Of a stretch of DNA of 64,000 nt, positions 1-11,700 are shown in pieces; positions within the stretch are counted from its first letter, which is position 1, and each line of letters opens with the position of its first letter. A program made the translations under genes and the position numbers. The notes under the pieces are model-generated. The model was not told the origin of the DNA. It saw only the letters and a program-made list of their open reading frames with translations, and ran no database searches. This DNA comes from Diadema setosum (taxonomy: Eukaryota > Echinodermata > Echinoidea > Diadematoida > Diadematidae), in assembly GCF_964275005.1 (NCBI RefSeq), contig NC_092698.1, forward strand, positions 26,187,947 through 26,251,946, read 5' to 3'.

Positions 1-393
1 TATTACCTACATCATTTTTTAGCATTAAATTGTTCAAAAAATTATTTTCACCTAGATTTTAAATACAAACTTTGTAAAATTATTCTAGATGGCTAGTTAG
101 CCATGAACCCTCCCCCAAACAAAACAAAACAAAACAAAAAATCTCTGCACCATAGGACCCTTTTAAAAAAAAAAGTGGGAAACATGCAATGCAAATATGC
201 AATGGTATCAAACAGTGACAATGACATAGCCTAAAATGATTCCAGTTCAGTAAAGTATGACTGATGTAGAATTCTACTGAACAAAGCAAAAATGACAGCT
301 GGATGCTACTACGCAAGTGAAAGTCTGTCTTTGTACTGTCAGCGCACAATGTATGGAGTGCTGCTTTGGCATTGTTCAGCAAATTCTTCTTAC
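1..393 (-). other. Start of first intron of the minus-strand MARS1-like gene
   Basis: This stretch follows the splice donor of the minus-strand exon at 394-496. I see no second coding exon in it on the minus strand. It is AT-rich, with A/T runs near 120-175. The open frame continuing past the donor has no recognisable protein character, so it is read as intron. Confidence 0.4.
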
Positions 394-496
394 CTGAAGA
401 GGTTGTTGTCACGACCTCTAGATCAACATCATGCCGGTGAGCAGTTATGAGCACTTTCAGCGTATGCTGATTTCCCAAATTAGTAAACAACTTCAT
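394..496 (-). CDS. MARS1: First coding exon, probable methionyl-tRNA synthetase (GST-like N-terminus)
   Basis: On the minus strand an ATG at 496-494 opens 34 codons beginning MKLFTNLGNQHTLKVLI and running to ...VDLEVVTTTSS, plus one base. The exon ends TCTTCAG at a strong GTAAGA donor, so it exits in phase 1. Animal cytosolic methionyl-tRNA synthetases start with a GST-like beta strand and helix of this form (human begins MRLF and continues with a VLAAA helix), which binds partners in the multisynthetase complex. The identification rests on only 34 residues, so another GST-fold protein such as a GST or an EEF1-type subunit is possible. A CAG acceptor two bases before the ATG, preceded by a pyrimidine-rich tract, suggests a 5' UTR intron. 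The remaining exons lie left of the window. The gene is divergent from IAH1, whose start is about 2.2 kb away. Confidence 0.5.
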
Positions 497-2659
497 TGCT
501 GATGAGATGACATTGCCAACAGATGTGATGAGATGTGATCCAGAAAAAATTGTAGTCAAGAATGTAAAGGAGAAAAAGAAATAATAATTAATAATAACAA
601 TTGTGAATTTATATTGTGCATTTTCTATGAAGCATATATACTCAACTGCACATAACAATAAGATATAATCAAAGTGACAAAGAAAGAAAATCAGATTCAT
701 AAGGAAGTATCAAACACAATCTAGAGCCTAGAAGAGGCCAATTCTTAACTGAAAATCATACAATATAGGGTTCTTAACTTCTAAATAAAAATACAATTTA
801 AGGACTGATAATTGCATAGTAATCATAATTCATAAAAAAATATCCGATATCTGGGAACCATGTAGATAATGTACTAAACTGTGACTATGGGAAACTTTCG
901 AGAAATAGATGTGCTTTAAGAAAGAGAGAAAGAGGCACACTGTCAAACTCTCAAGTTGAGACTCAACACTTGATCGTTCCCAACAACCGCTGCGCTGACT
1001 GTTCAAAACAAATGATACAACTCTACTCTGCTCTAGATGGTTCTACTCTAGCTAGCCCAGTTAGCCGTCTTTAAAATAAATTTCCAGTCAATGACCCTGT
1101 AGATCTAACTGTTATACGTTTAACGTTAAATTACTTGTTCAACTGTCGGATATCCTATCAAACACACCTCCCTGGTCGGATCGTGCGAGTTGAGAACTTG
1201 AGTAAAATTACAGCACCACTACTGGTCACTGGTGCACAGCTGTCTGAATTGTGTTGGTGGAATTAGAGCGCACGCAGCATGCAGTATCGGGCCGATTAGC
1301 GAGCGCAAGCGAAAACGAAACACAGACATTCGCGTTCCTAATTACAAGTAAGAACGACCACACATCTTTGGAATGGAATGCTGTAATCATCGCAAATACA
1401 GGAGACGAAGAAAACAAAAAGAGAGATTACCAGGAAAGAAGTAAGGATGATGAAATACAAGCGAACCACCGTGTGTTCCCGGTTGACTGAACAGCGAATA
1501 GCAGCCTTGAACTGTTACCAAAATTCCTTCGGTGCGTGTGTGTGTGTGTGTGTACGTTTACTAGTATGTGCACACAGCACTTTTTGTGTGACAAGGCAGG
1601 TGCAGTGCAGTGTTGTACACGTGCTTACCCCGGAAGAGCTTCTTTTGTTTACCAAAGCTTGAAGCTGTCCACAGTCTTTCTTGCACAGACCCAGATTGTA
1701 CAAAAAACTTTAGATCGTAGACTGACCTACCAAAATGTAGAAATTCGACGCGTTTCTCTTACAGCCACTTCTGAAGAGAATAATACATTTCTCAAAATTA
1801 ATTTGCCAATGCACCGAATTCAAGGTCTATCTGCTGTACATGGGACATAAAAACTTCAGCAAGTAAAATTTTACCACTACCACTAAAAAAATGCAGAAGT
1901 TTGCTTAGTATTGATAAAGCAATGTGACCACCATTTGAGTATCCTGGTGTGCGTGACACATAATGGCGCACGAACATTACTTTTTTCTATTGTCCTCATA
2001 TTAGTCTAGTTAGTGATTGAACATGAATTTATGGTCCTCAGTTATAGCGTATTTTAAGTTGTGACATGGATGAAATAATCTTGAAGTAGGATCATTTGCC
2101 ACCAAAGAAGTTAAAAGAGAAAGATAGAGTTAAGATGCATATTCTGCCTTCTCATTAGATTTTCAAAACTTCAACAGCAACAAAAAAGTTGCAGGATAAA
2201 AAGCCACATTGTAAACAAAAACCTCATTTGGCAAGTTCTGAAAAGAAAAAAAAAATGCACTCCTACAGTTAGGCCCGAATTACACACAAAAATTTTGTTC
2301 CATAAATCCACTGCTTCCTTTAATGCCTACTTTGCCCCCATTAAAAGTCATTATTCAGCGTCCCTTGAGTTTCAAACATACAACGCTTTTAAAATTGAAA
2401 AGGAGAAGAAGAAGAAGAAGAAGTCAATCTTAAATATTGAAGTTCAAGCACTTTGGGAAAAAATGCAGACACGGGTCTAGAAACCCAAACTAGCTCTCAC
2501 AAAACTCGACGCCAGGCTGTTGTTGTTTTTCTCTTTTTTATAGGTCTGCACGGCGCGACCTCTCGAAAATCAACGCGCGTCGTTAGCCGGAAGTTGTACA
2601 TGACCACTATCCACTAGAAGTAAAACCCGTTTTCTTGCTCTTGGTCCTGCACAAACTGA
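497..2659. other. Divergent intergenic/promoter region between MARS1-like gene and IAH1
   Basis: No supported coding exon is seen here. Around 1150-1500 the sequence is richer in CpG than its surroundings and may hold the transcription start of the minus-strand gene. A short GT run lies at about 1534-1552 and an AAG run near 2403-2422. The 2540-2600 stretch is CpG-rich and directly precedes IAH1. The open frames in this region are short, overlap on both strands and match nothing I know. Confidence 0.4.
2587..2594 (+). promoter_or_regulatory. ETS-type core CCGGAAGT upstream of IAH1
   Basis: CCGGAAGT is the ETS/GABP core often found in CpG-type housekeeping promoters. It sits 66 bases before the IAH1 ATG, inside a short CpG-rich block (about 2548-2600). 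The position suits a core promoter, but an 8-mer can occur by chance. Confidence 0.35.
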
Positions 2660-2716
2660 ATGAAAATGAGCGTTCACTGGCCCAAGATACTTCTGTTTGG
2701 TGACTCAATAACACAG
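2660..2716 (+). CDS. IAH1: IAH1 coding exon 1
   Basis: Nineteen codons, MKMSVHWPKILLFGDSITQ, carrying block I (GDS, catalytic Ser16). The exon ends ACACAG at a GTAAGC donor in phase 0. An in-frame TGA at 2657-2659 rules out any upstream extension within the exon. Confidence 0.93.
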
Positions 2717-5700
2717 GTAAGCTCCTGATCGCAAGAACCAGTGATTACGCACACGTTTATGTCTGTGGTCCGTACCGGGTTGAGCCTAACAATGTTTGAA
2801 CTTGAAGTTGAAGATCGGACAAGAGTGAGCTCGCGCTTGGCTTGCAGCCAGCGAAGACGTCCACAACCGGCCGACGACCGGGACCGCCCAGGCCGGGTCC
2901 GGGCGCCCCTGAGCTTCCTTACCCACTGTTGTTGTCAGGCGCTAGGCAGGCTCGGCCATTCATTATTAGGTCTTTACCCACCACTATCACCACAAACAGT
3001 AAACTTACACCGGCCCTTTCATCTACGAATAATCAAAAATTTTATCAAATCTACCAAAAAATAAAATATCTACCAATGTAACGTATAAATTTACATTGTA
3101 AATACTGATACACTCATAGATTAGATAGGGTCCTCTACGTAACATGCATAAAGTTTAGCCTGAAACTAACCCCGGCGCGGCCCGGGGCGCTGTAACCAGT
3201 ATTTTTACCTACTCGGTAAAATTACGTTACTGTTGGGGTCGCTGCTGCAGTTAGCCTGAAACATGCAAACCTTGACCACACCGTCAGGCAAATATTAATC
3301 CTATCTTATCCTGTCAAAAATTGTACGTCACACACGTTCCTTATGACCTCCGCCAAGAGAGGAGGTTATGTTTTCGCTACACCGTTGGTTTGTTTCTTAA
3401 TTTTATTTGTTTGTTAGTTTGTCCGTGGGCAAGATAACTCAAAAAGTATATATAGTTAACGGATTTGGATGAAACTTGCAGGAAAGGTTAGAATGATACA
3501 AGTAACAGATGATTAAATTTTGGTAGTGATCCGAGAATTTTTGGGGAATTTATGAAGGATTTTTGGCAGATGTTTTGGCAGGTAGGGTCAATGAACTTGG
3601 GAGTTCAGGCCGTGCGTATTTGAGGTTTGCATGCGCACACTAAAGTGCGTGCTGTAGTTTCTGCTAGGGCGAGGCGCGCCGTGCAGCTGAGGGTTTATGA
3701 CGTAACAAAGGCTTCCATATTGGGAAATCGGGCGACTTTCAGCACACAATATGGATAAGTAGGTATGGGTGGAAATCACTGATATCTCTATGGAAGAACA
3801 CGATCAGTGGTGGAAATGAGCTGCATGCTTGGCGGAGGTCTGCGCTCTCAGAGTGCTTCTCTAGTTATTGTTTGTTTTATGTCTGTGCCAATATTTGATG
3901 GAACATTTAGAGCAATGATGTTCCTTACCCTTGTATCTCTTCCTAGATCTATGGTGGTTCTATATTGGTAAATTTGTTTATGGTCCACTTCTTTTTCGTT
4001 ATCACTGTTCCCACCAGACTGATGACAGAGTCTATTCCAACCACAAGAACGCAAAGGCCTGCAATTTATTCATTTAAGGATGACTTGAACTTCATCAAGG
4101 ATGAATGAGTGTGATTAAGTCGCATTAACAATCACCTACACACCTAACTAACTCAGACACCGAATTATAATGCCCATTTGCATTGCCTCTATATATTATT
4201 AGGAGTAGACTAGCTAGCAGTAGATTAGTCCTAGTTGATATGAACAAGAAAACTGATCTTCAAGTAAGTTTGTACCGTACACACCATTTTGCATGTTTTG
4301 TTTTGTTTTGTTTTGCATTGTTTTGTGTTTTTTGTGAAACAGCCTTCCATTCAAACTCTTCTAGAACTGCAGAACTTGCACATGCACAGATATTGCTAAC
4401 TTGCAAAATAGTTTTGTTGGGCTGAAGAGAGTTTGGCTGTAAAATGCTTCTTGGCCCTACAGAATGATTCTGTACAACTTAGTATTTGAGTGTAGTATCT
4501 ACATGTAGATTGTAGTATTAGATTTTGTACATTCAAGGAACTTGTCAAATTAATGATCTCATGCTTTTGTTTCCCAACAGCTTGCAAGATTGTTTGATTT
4601 TCGTAAACCTTCATGACAACCACCATACAGACACAGTATTGTGCAGATGGTCAGAGGCTGTTTACTACTACTAGTCTCTGCTTGCTGATGAGCACCAGTT
4701 TTGTATTTTGACAGATTAAATTGAGGACGGACTGAGTTTGCAGTAACAGACATTTCCCATAGACACCTTCCTGAATATTTTCAGGACTCGTCTTCAACGA
4801 CTTAAAGATAGTACCTTAAAGCAATACATGACATTCGCTGATGAATATTGTCATCACCTACATATGTGCTTTTACAGTTTTGCAGGTCTTCTTGGCATCA
4901 TGGCATGCCACTTAAATTTATTTGTTTACCTTGCCATTTTCATTCTGTTCTTGCAGCTTTCCTTTGAACCTGGTGGATGGGGTGCCTCAATTGCGAATCA
5001 GGTCCAGAGGTAAATTGAATATCATTTTTGTAGACACAATACAAATTGATGATCCGTTGCTTTAATGATTAGGCAGCAACATGATATTCAAAGAAAAGGG
5101 GAAGTGTGCTATAGAAAATGTGAAGAATTTGAAATTGAATTTTATCTTTGGTATTGCAATCTCACAAGATATTGCTACTCATCATCAAGCAAGCTATAAC
5201 CCCCCCCCCCTTTTTTTATCTTGTTAAAAAAGAGACTAGTGACTGTCCTGTCTTTATACCAACCCATATAGTTTAATAACACTATTCACACCTAGTAGTA
5301 TGGTATTTGGGTTGATGGTGACTAGAAGTCATGGACACATCAGATAGACTTGTATGCTCATCTTACATGGGTATGGTAGTACACTTAGTACTTTTCATCA
5401 GCTGAAATTTATAAAGCCATAAACAATGTATTAAGCTTTAGAATACACATTAACACCCTTCATGTTTTTACCCAACAAATTTATCACCTTATGAGATGGC
5501 TTCTTGAAAAAGAAAACAAAATATCATGACTGATCTTGATTGCAAGAGAAAAACCACATATGGAATTTCAGTGTGGAAGACGGAACCTTTACTCCTTCAC
5601 ATTTATAAATGGATAACTTCCTCTTACCGTAATACGTTTAGCAAATGTTCAGCAAATGATGCATCATGCACTTTTGAAAAGGGAAGGGAAAACTTAAATA

Positions 5701-8700
5701 TACAGTAAGTATCTAAATGATTTGCATCAGATAGATGTCCCACAGCATATTTTTTGATGCATTTTGTCTGATTTATGTTTTCTTTTTAACAATTTGATAC
5801 TTGTCTAGATCTCCCATTAGAACTCAGTATTGGTATAAGACCAGGTGAAGTGGATTTATTCTTTGGTGTATTTAGCTTGCAAAACTTCACTACAATTGTA
5901 TTAAATTAAATGGACAAATAAGTTTTTCGATTTAAAAAGAAAACAAATATAGCACTGACCAGTAAAAATCACTGTCAGACCAGTAACTTTTTCAGGAATG
6001 GAAAAGTACAAAATGGAAAAACGGGGAACCTACTGGTCCGACCTAGATATGGGTTAGTGTGCAGCCTTGCAGTAGCTATCATAAAAGATTTTATCACTTT
6101 GAACATTAAAATGTATGAATGCATATTTTATTTGCTTTCTACTTGTCTTGTTTGTTCATAGATTTGTTTTAGTTTAGTATGCTTTGTCTTATTTGATGGA
6201 AGGGGGATAAGGGCTGATGCCAGTTCAGCATTTACAGGTTTTGTAGAATGTTATCTTTCCTGAAATATTTTGTTTGTTTAAGAAATCTGAACAGTCTGTC
6301 AGTTTGCCAATATTCTAATGACAACAAAGCATTCTTTCTTTTGTTTCAGCTGTTTGAGCAAATATTGACTCTTTATGCATTGCTTTGATCAAGTGATTTT
6401 ACAGTAAAGTGTAGTGTGTGATGCAATAATCTCAGGTCTTTAATTTTAAAGGTACTGTTTACCATTGGGAGCAGTGATTTTAAAAATATTCGGGATATCA
6501 CATTTGATGCATATTATGTTCAGGTCAGTTGTATCACAAAACATCCTACCATGTAAAAATTTTGTAATAAAGCCTAAAATATAAGGAGATATCATTTTTT
6601 TTTCTCAATAAGCCATAACTGTAGACAATTTAGTCTAGAAACATTTTTTATTACCAGTACAACTATTGTTCACATTTTGTATATTTAACAATACTTGACA
6701 TTAATTATACCGATTCAAAATTTGACATTGGTTGTTCCTATCCCTACAATGTGTAACTCACATTTTAAAATTATTTTGAAGCACTAAAGCTGGGTTTTTG
6801 TTTCATCTGCAAATGGTAAATTATGCCTTTAATGTTTGTTTTCATGATTTTCATTGTGAGGGCTTCTTGGCATGTCTGAACCTGTCTCATATCTGTGCAA
6901 ACTTCATCTCCAGAAAGTGTGACATAATTTGCCGAGGTTTTTCTGGCTACAACACCAAATGGGCTCTTGCTGCCTTGCCACATGCACTCCCAGCAGAAAT
7001 GCTAGATGGTGTTGTCATGGCAACCATTTTCTTTGGTGCAAATGATTGTTGTGACCCTGGTCTTCAGGCAGACAAACATGTACCCATCTTGGACTATGTC
7101 TCCAACATTAAGGTATCACTCCATTTGCTTCTCCGGAAATATAAATTTATGGAAATTGGTGATTAACCCCGTATAACAGTGAGCAGGTGTGTACTCAGTC
7201 TAGAGACTGGAGTGTGAAATAACTGAATTCTTAGAAGCAGTGGGTGAAATTGGGTAGTATTTAGACAAGTGGTGGCTTTGCTGTTGTTTTTTGTTCCTTC
7301 CCTCTTTCAATATATCTATCTATAGCTTCATTTTTGTTGTTGTTGTGTAATTAGTGTGCTTTTTTTTTTTTGCTTTCTTTCTTAATGGCTCCATATTAGG
7401 AGTTTTGTAAGATGCTTGTTTTGAGTATCTGATATTTTTCCCCAAATGTTGGTCCATGAGAATTTTCCCCTCCTCCATTTATGTGTACATGTATATAATT
7501 CTTATACAGATCTTGACATTTATATCTAAAGATACATAACGTTGCTACTGGGACACACTGTGACAGGGCAATAAATGAATAGCTTTGTGAATATTAAATG
7601 TTCAAAAGGTCAGCATCCTGAATCTCCAGTTCAACTCTGGTTAGGGGAGGGGGAATCCACATATTCCAGAAGATGCCAAATCCATGTACACAGATGAAGG
7701 CATATTACGGAGCAGTCACATTATATAATGTGTTTAATTTTCTGTGGCCTTGGGTTTTCATTCAAATTTTAATGTACCGGTAAATTAATTAAACTATGAA
7801 TGGGAAGACCCCTTTGTAAGTGAACAGTGCTGATTTTGGATACAGACTAATCAGTTGCTTCTGAGATATACATTGTGTGGTTATTCCTTACAACAGATGT
7901 GATTGTACATACATTGTACATTGTATTACATTTAGTTTCTGTAAGCAGTTGGTTAAAGACTGAGAGGCATCCATAAACTCCAGTTGCTGCAACATCAAAA
8001 TAGCATAAAAATATAATTCCAGGAAACTTAAGAATAACACCATATACATGTACTGTCCACTGAAGAATTCCAGGCAGTACACTAGTGTGTTGATACGAAT
8101 GTGGCAAGGTTCAAGTTTTGTTTCATTGCAAATAAACAGTTAACGTGCATAGCTCCTTTCTCGTGAGGTGAAATAAATCAAGCCATATTATGACTATGTT
8201 ATCATTTATGAGAAGTATTCATGGAAATAATTCTTAAAAAAACATTAACATGACCTACACACAATGCTACAAACGTGCTCTTATTTTATCTCTGCCAAAC
8301 AGAACCCTCAAACTGATCTTGTGTTCCAAGTTACAACCAGACTTATTTGCTAGTGATGAGTGCTCGTTAATAAGGCTTTATCAGTCCTTTATGTCAAATC
8401 CTTCGTGACAGCATTTTATTTGTGGCAAGACTGACTGGTATTAAGTGTGCCATGCAAACAAAGCGTTCCCTAGGATTATCACAACTGGCACATTCCACTG
8501 TAATTCAGTAACTTTTACAGAGCTCTGCAAGTAATCGTGTGTTTTCATCTATAATTCCATGAAATGATAAACAAATATTTTGATGATAATCTCCAACCCA
8601 ACACTCAAGGCATTGAGTTTGTCAGACAACAAAATTTTTTTATTGAATAAATTTCAGTACTTAAGGTGCGATCACACATCGCCGGTTTAGATGGCGGTTC

Positions 8701-11700
8701 ACGGCGGTTCTCAAACCGCCGTGAACCGTGTCCCAATGATGGCGGAAAGCACTTTGACTACGTTCTCAACACGTTTTGAACACGGAGCAAACGCGGATTG
8801 ACGCGGTAGTAACACGTATCGTCCCGGAAGGTGGAGGAGTCCATACCAAGCCCATGTAGTTGGATGCAATCAGAGCCCTTTCACTTGTCCTCAATGGGTT
8901 TCAACGATGAGCGTTTTGCTTTGTTAGGTAAACACAATTTTAAAGAAATTATGAAACGTTGTAACCACCTGTGTTTTACAGATTGATATAAGTGATGCAA
9001 CAACCAATTACCTTCAAGTTTCAATGTGACTTTTCTCTTTCTCTTTTAATTCTTAAAATATCCGTATTAACTGTCATTAAAAAGACATACCTTTCAAAGC
9101 AGAATCCAAAATAGTTTCCAAAGTTTCCTGTTCATTTGTAGGTTTATTTATCAAGTGATGTACAAGTACTTGCTTGTTTCAACATCTCTCTTTTTTTGTT
9201 CTTTCTTAATTAAGTTTTCACATAATTATTCGGCGTGTTGAATTTAAGATCTTGTTGCTTGTTTATCCATGTTTTCACAAAATTGCTCCTTCTTATCTTT
9301 CAGAGCTTCTTGTGAAATATGAGCCTAGGAGAGTTCCTAAATCGTAAAGGGAATCTGTATGTGATACCCTCGATCCATTACGACAAACTACTATAGATGG
9401 CAAACGTGGTTTATGCCGCCCCAGAACTGTGGAACAGCATCCCAAGTGATAGAACATGCAAATTCCATCAATAAGTCCAAAATGTTTTTAAATACTTAAC
9501 TGTTAAAATAGTAACATAGTGATTGTAGATGATGATTTATGCAACATGTTACTGTTTCTGAAATTACCTTTTCCTGTTTATCTTTTTGTTCCCCCTCTAA
9601 AGCGCATAGAGACCTTGCCAAAGGTATTATGCGCTTTATCAAAGACCGGTAATGATGATGATATAATAATGATATCTTTAACAGCAGTCAATAAAAAAGA
9701 CATATTATGCACATTATACATTATCAAAGAAGCATATTATAGTATTATGTGCATAGTTTCCTCTTTACTTACAGGTTCATGTAACATAATAATGGTGTTT
9801 TTTCAAGTTTCAACATTGCTTTTCCCTCTACTCTTTTAAGTTTCACTATATCTGTATCAACATGTCTTACAAAAATGGCATACATAATCACGAAAGCAGA
9901 ACCTAACATATTTACATTATAAGTCTTCTGTGTGTAACACGTTGCTGGCCATCTTAAAAGCTGTTAAGCTTTGATAAAATTATGAACTTACCTTTTAATG
10001 TAAATGATGTACTATTCAACATACTATTCAACAACTTTTTGAACATTAAACTTTATTTGTTACTGTATATGTGTTAAAGAAGTAAGGAAACTGTAGCATT
10101 CAATATATTTGCCCGATCTTGCATTATGGGTTCATTTTTGCGTTTATCTCCATTTTTTACTGCTCCGCCACGAAGTGTCACCGGAGCCATTATTCTCTTT
10201 TAAGTTCATTGTTTCTTTTCGCTTGAAAATTATGGCGGTGTTAACACGGTATTATCACGGATCCTGCGGTGCAAACACGGAGGATGCCGTTCTTAACACG
10301 ATGAACGGCGATGTGAACACGGTCCATTTCAAACCGCCAAGACCGCCACGAAAAATGAAACATGTTTAATTTTTCTGGCGGTTCCCCGCGGTTCCCCGCG
10401 GTTCTCGGGGTTCATGGCGGATGGGTGACGGATGACCACGGTTTGTGTACGGTGTAAACACGGTCTTTGGCGGAGCACGGCGATTTGCTGAACCGCCATG
10501 AACCGCCATCTAAACCGGCGATGTGTGATTGCACCTTTAGACATCTGCTGACAACCAAACTCATGCAACTAACCTGTTGCTGTTGGCTGTGTAATGATAT
10601 CGCCCTCTGCTGGCCGACATGCAGTACATTTTAATTCAATCGCAACTCTCGCTTCAGATGTCACATCTCCTACATTGAATGCTTAGTTGTTTTTTTTTTT
10701 CTCTCTATCTCTGTCAATCTTTCTTTCATTCTCTTTCTTTATAAGGTGAAATATTCACAAAACAAGAAGGAAAAAAAAAACAAACAAACAAGTATAGCCA
10801 AACTTGTAACTGTCATGAAAGCAATAGGGGAAAAAAATAGCCTTTTCAAAGGACTTTCTGGATATTTTGCTATCAGGATTAATTTTGTCTGGTGTTCTGG
10901 CATCATGCCATTTTGATTCCAAGACAAATCACTGTCTCATTTCCTCATCTTTCTGTTGTCTGCATGAGTGTGAGTTTGAATGGAGGATAAGACACAATAA
11001 GCTCAGATGTTTCTAATATTTTGAGCCCACACAAAAATTCTGCTGCGACAGAAATTAGAACGTCCTTGTTTCCATTCACATTATTATTGTGGGGTATGAA
11101 AAAAAAATAAATAAAAAAAATAAAGATAGTGATGACCATGATACAGTGAAATGTTCATCAGTATTATCATTCTTTATTGTCAGTATTTGCAGTGTCTTTT
11201 TGGGATGTCAACACCTGGTGTTTGGGATGGATAATTGGGATCGGTATTGTTGGTGTTGGAGTTCGATGTAAGGCAGTTGATTAGGAGATGGCACTAGTGC
11301 AAGCACTGAATTTGAAAGCAGCCATTCTTTGCAGAATGATACAGGACTTCAACCACAGAAACAGCAAAATCTGTGCCTCCCCCCCCCCCCTTCCAAAAAA
11401 AAAAAAATATGTTCAGTGGTGCAAGGCTCTATTGCAGAGGACATAAAACACACATCACACGCATGATCATGAATGTTGTCCCCTTTGAAACCTTTACAGA
11501 AAGTGTGATGTAGTGAACAGAGGGTTCTCGGGCTACAACTCCCGCTGGGCTCGCATCATTCTCCCCAGTGTCTTCCCTCCCGAGATGGTCCAAGATGCAG
11601 TTGCAGTCACACTGTTTCTGGGTGCCAATGATAGTTGTCTAGAAGAAGTCTGGCCATCGCAATACGTCGGCCTCGAAGCTTATGCAGACAACATGAAGGT

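Larger units (their letters stand above)
2717..4956 (+). other. IAH1 intron 1
   Basis: A 2.24-kb phase-0 intron. It holds a GC-rich patch (about 2840-2960 and 3168-3200), the GACCTCCGCCAAG-ended element and one palindromic repeat copy. A possible unannotated exon ending at the GTAAGT at 4265 shows no protein support. The acceptor at 4951-4956 is TTGCAG after a T/C-rich tract. Confidence 0.8.
7113..11499 (+). other. IAH1 intron between alternative exons 3a and 3b
   Basis: A 4.39-kb stretch, more than 40% of which is a Harbinger-like element (8664-10536) with a nested LINE fragment. The rest is AT-rich with T and C homopolymers (about 7361-7371, 11380-11406). No other coding exon is seen. The last 27 bases before 11500 include CCCCTTTGAAACCTTTACAG. 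Confidence 0.75.

Noticed and set aside
80-393. Continuation of the minus-strand open frame beyond the MARS1-like exon
   Set aside because: The protein-like part stops at a strong GTAAGA donor at 393; the remainder reads as intron.
6798-6913. Possible extension of IAH1 exon 3a upstream to an ATG at 6798
   Set aside because: The frame runs back into the MITE; the CTCCAG acceptor and exact match to the phase and length of exon 3b fix the exon at 6914.
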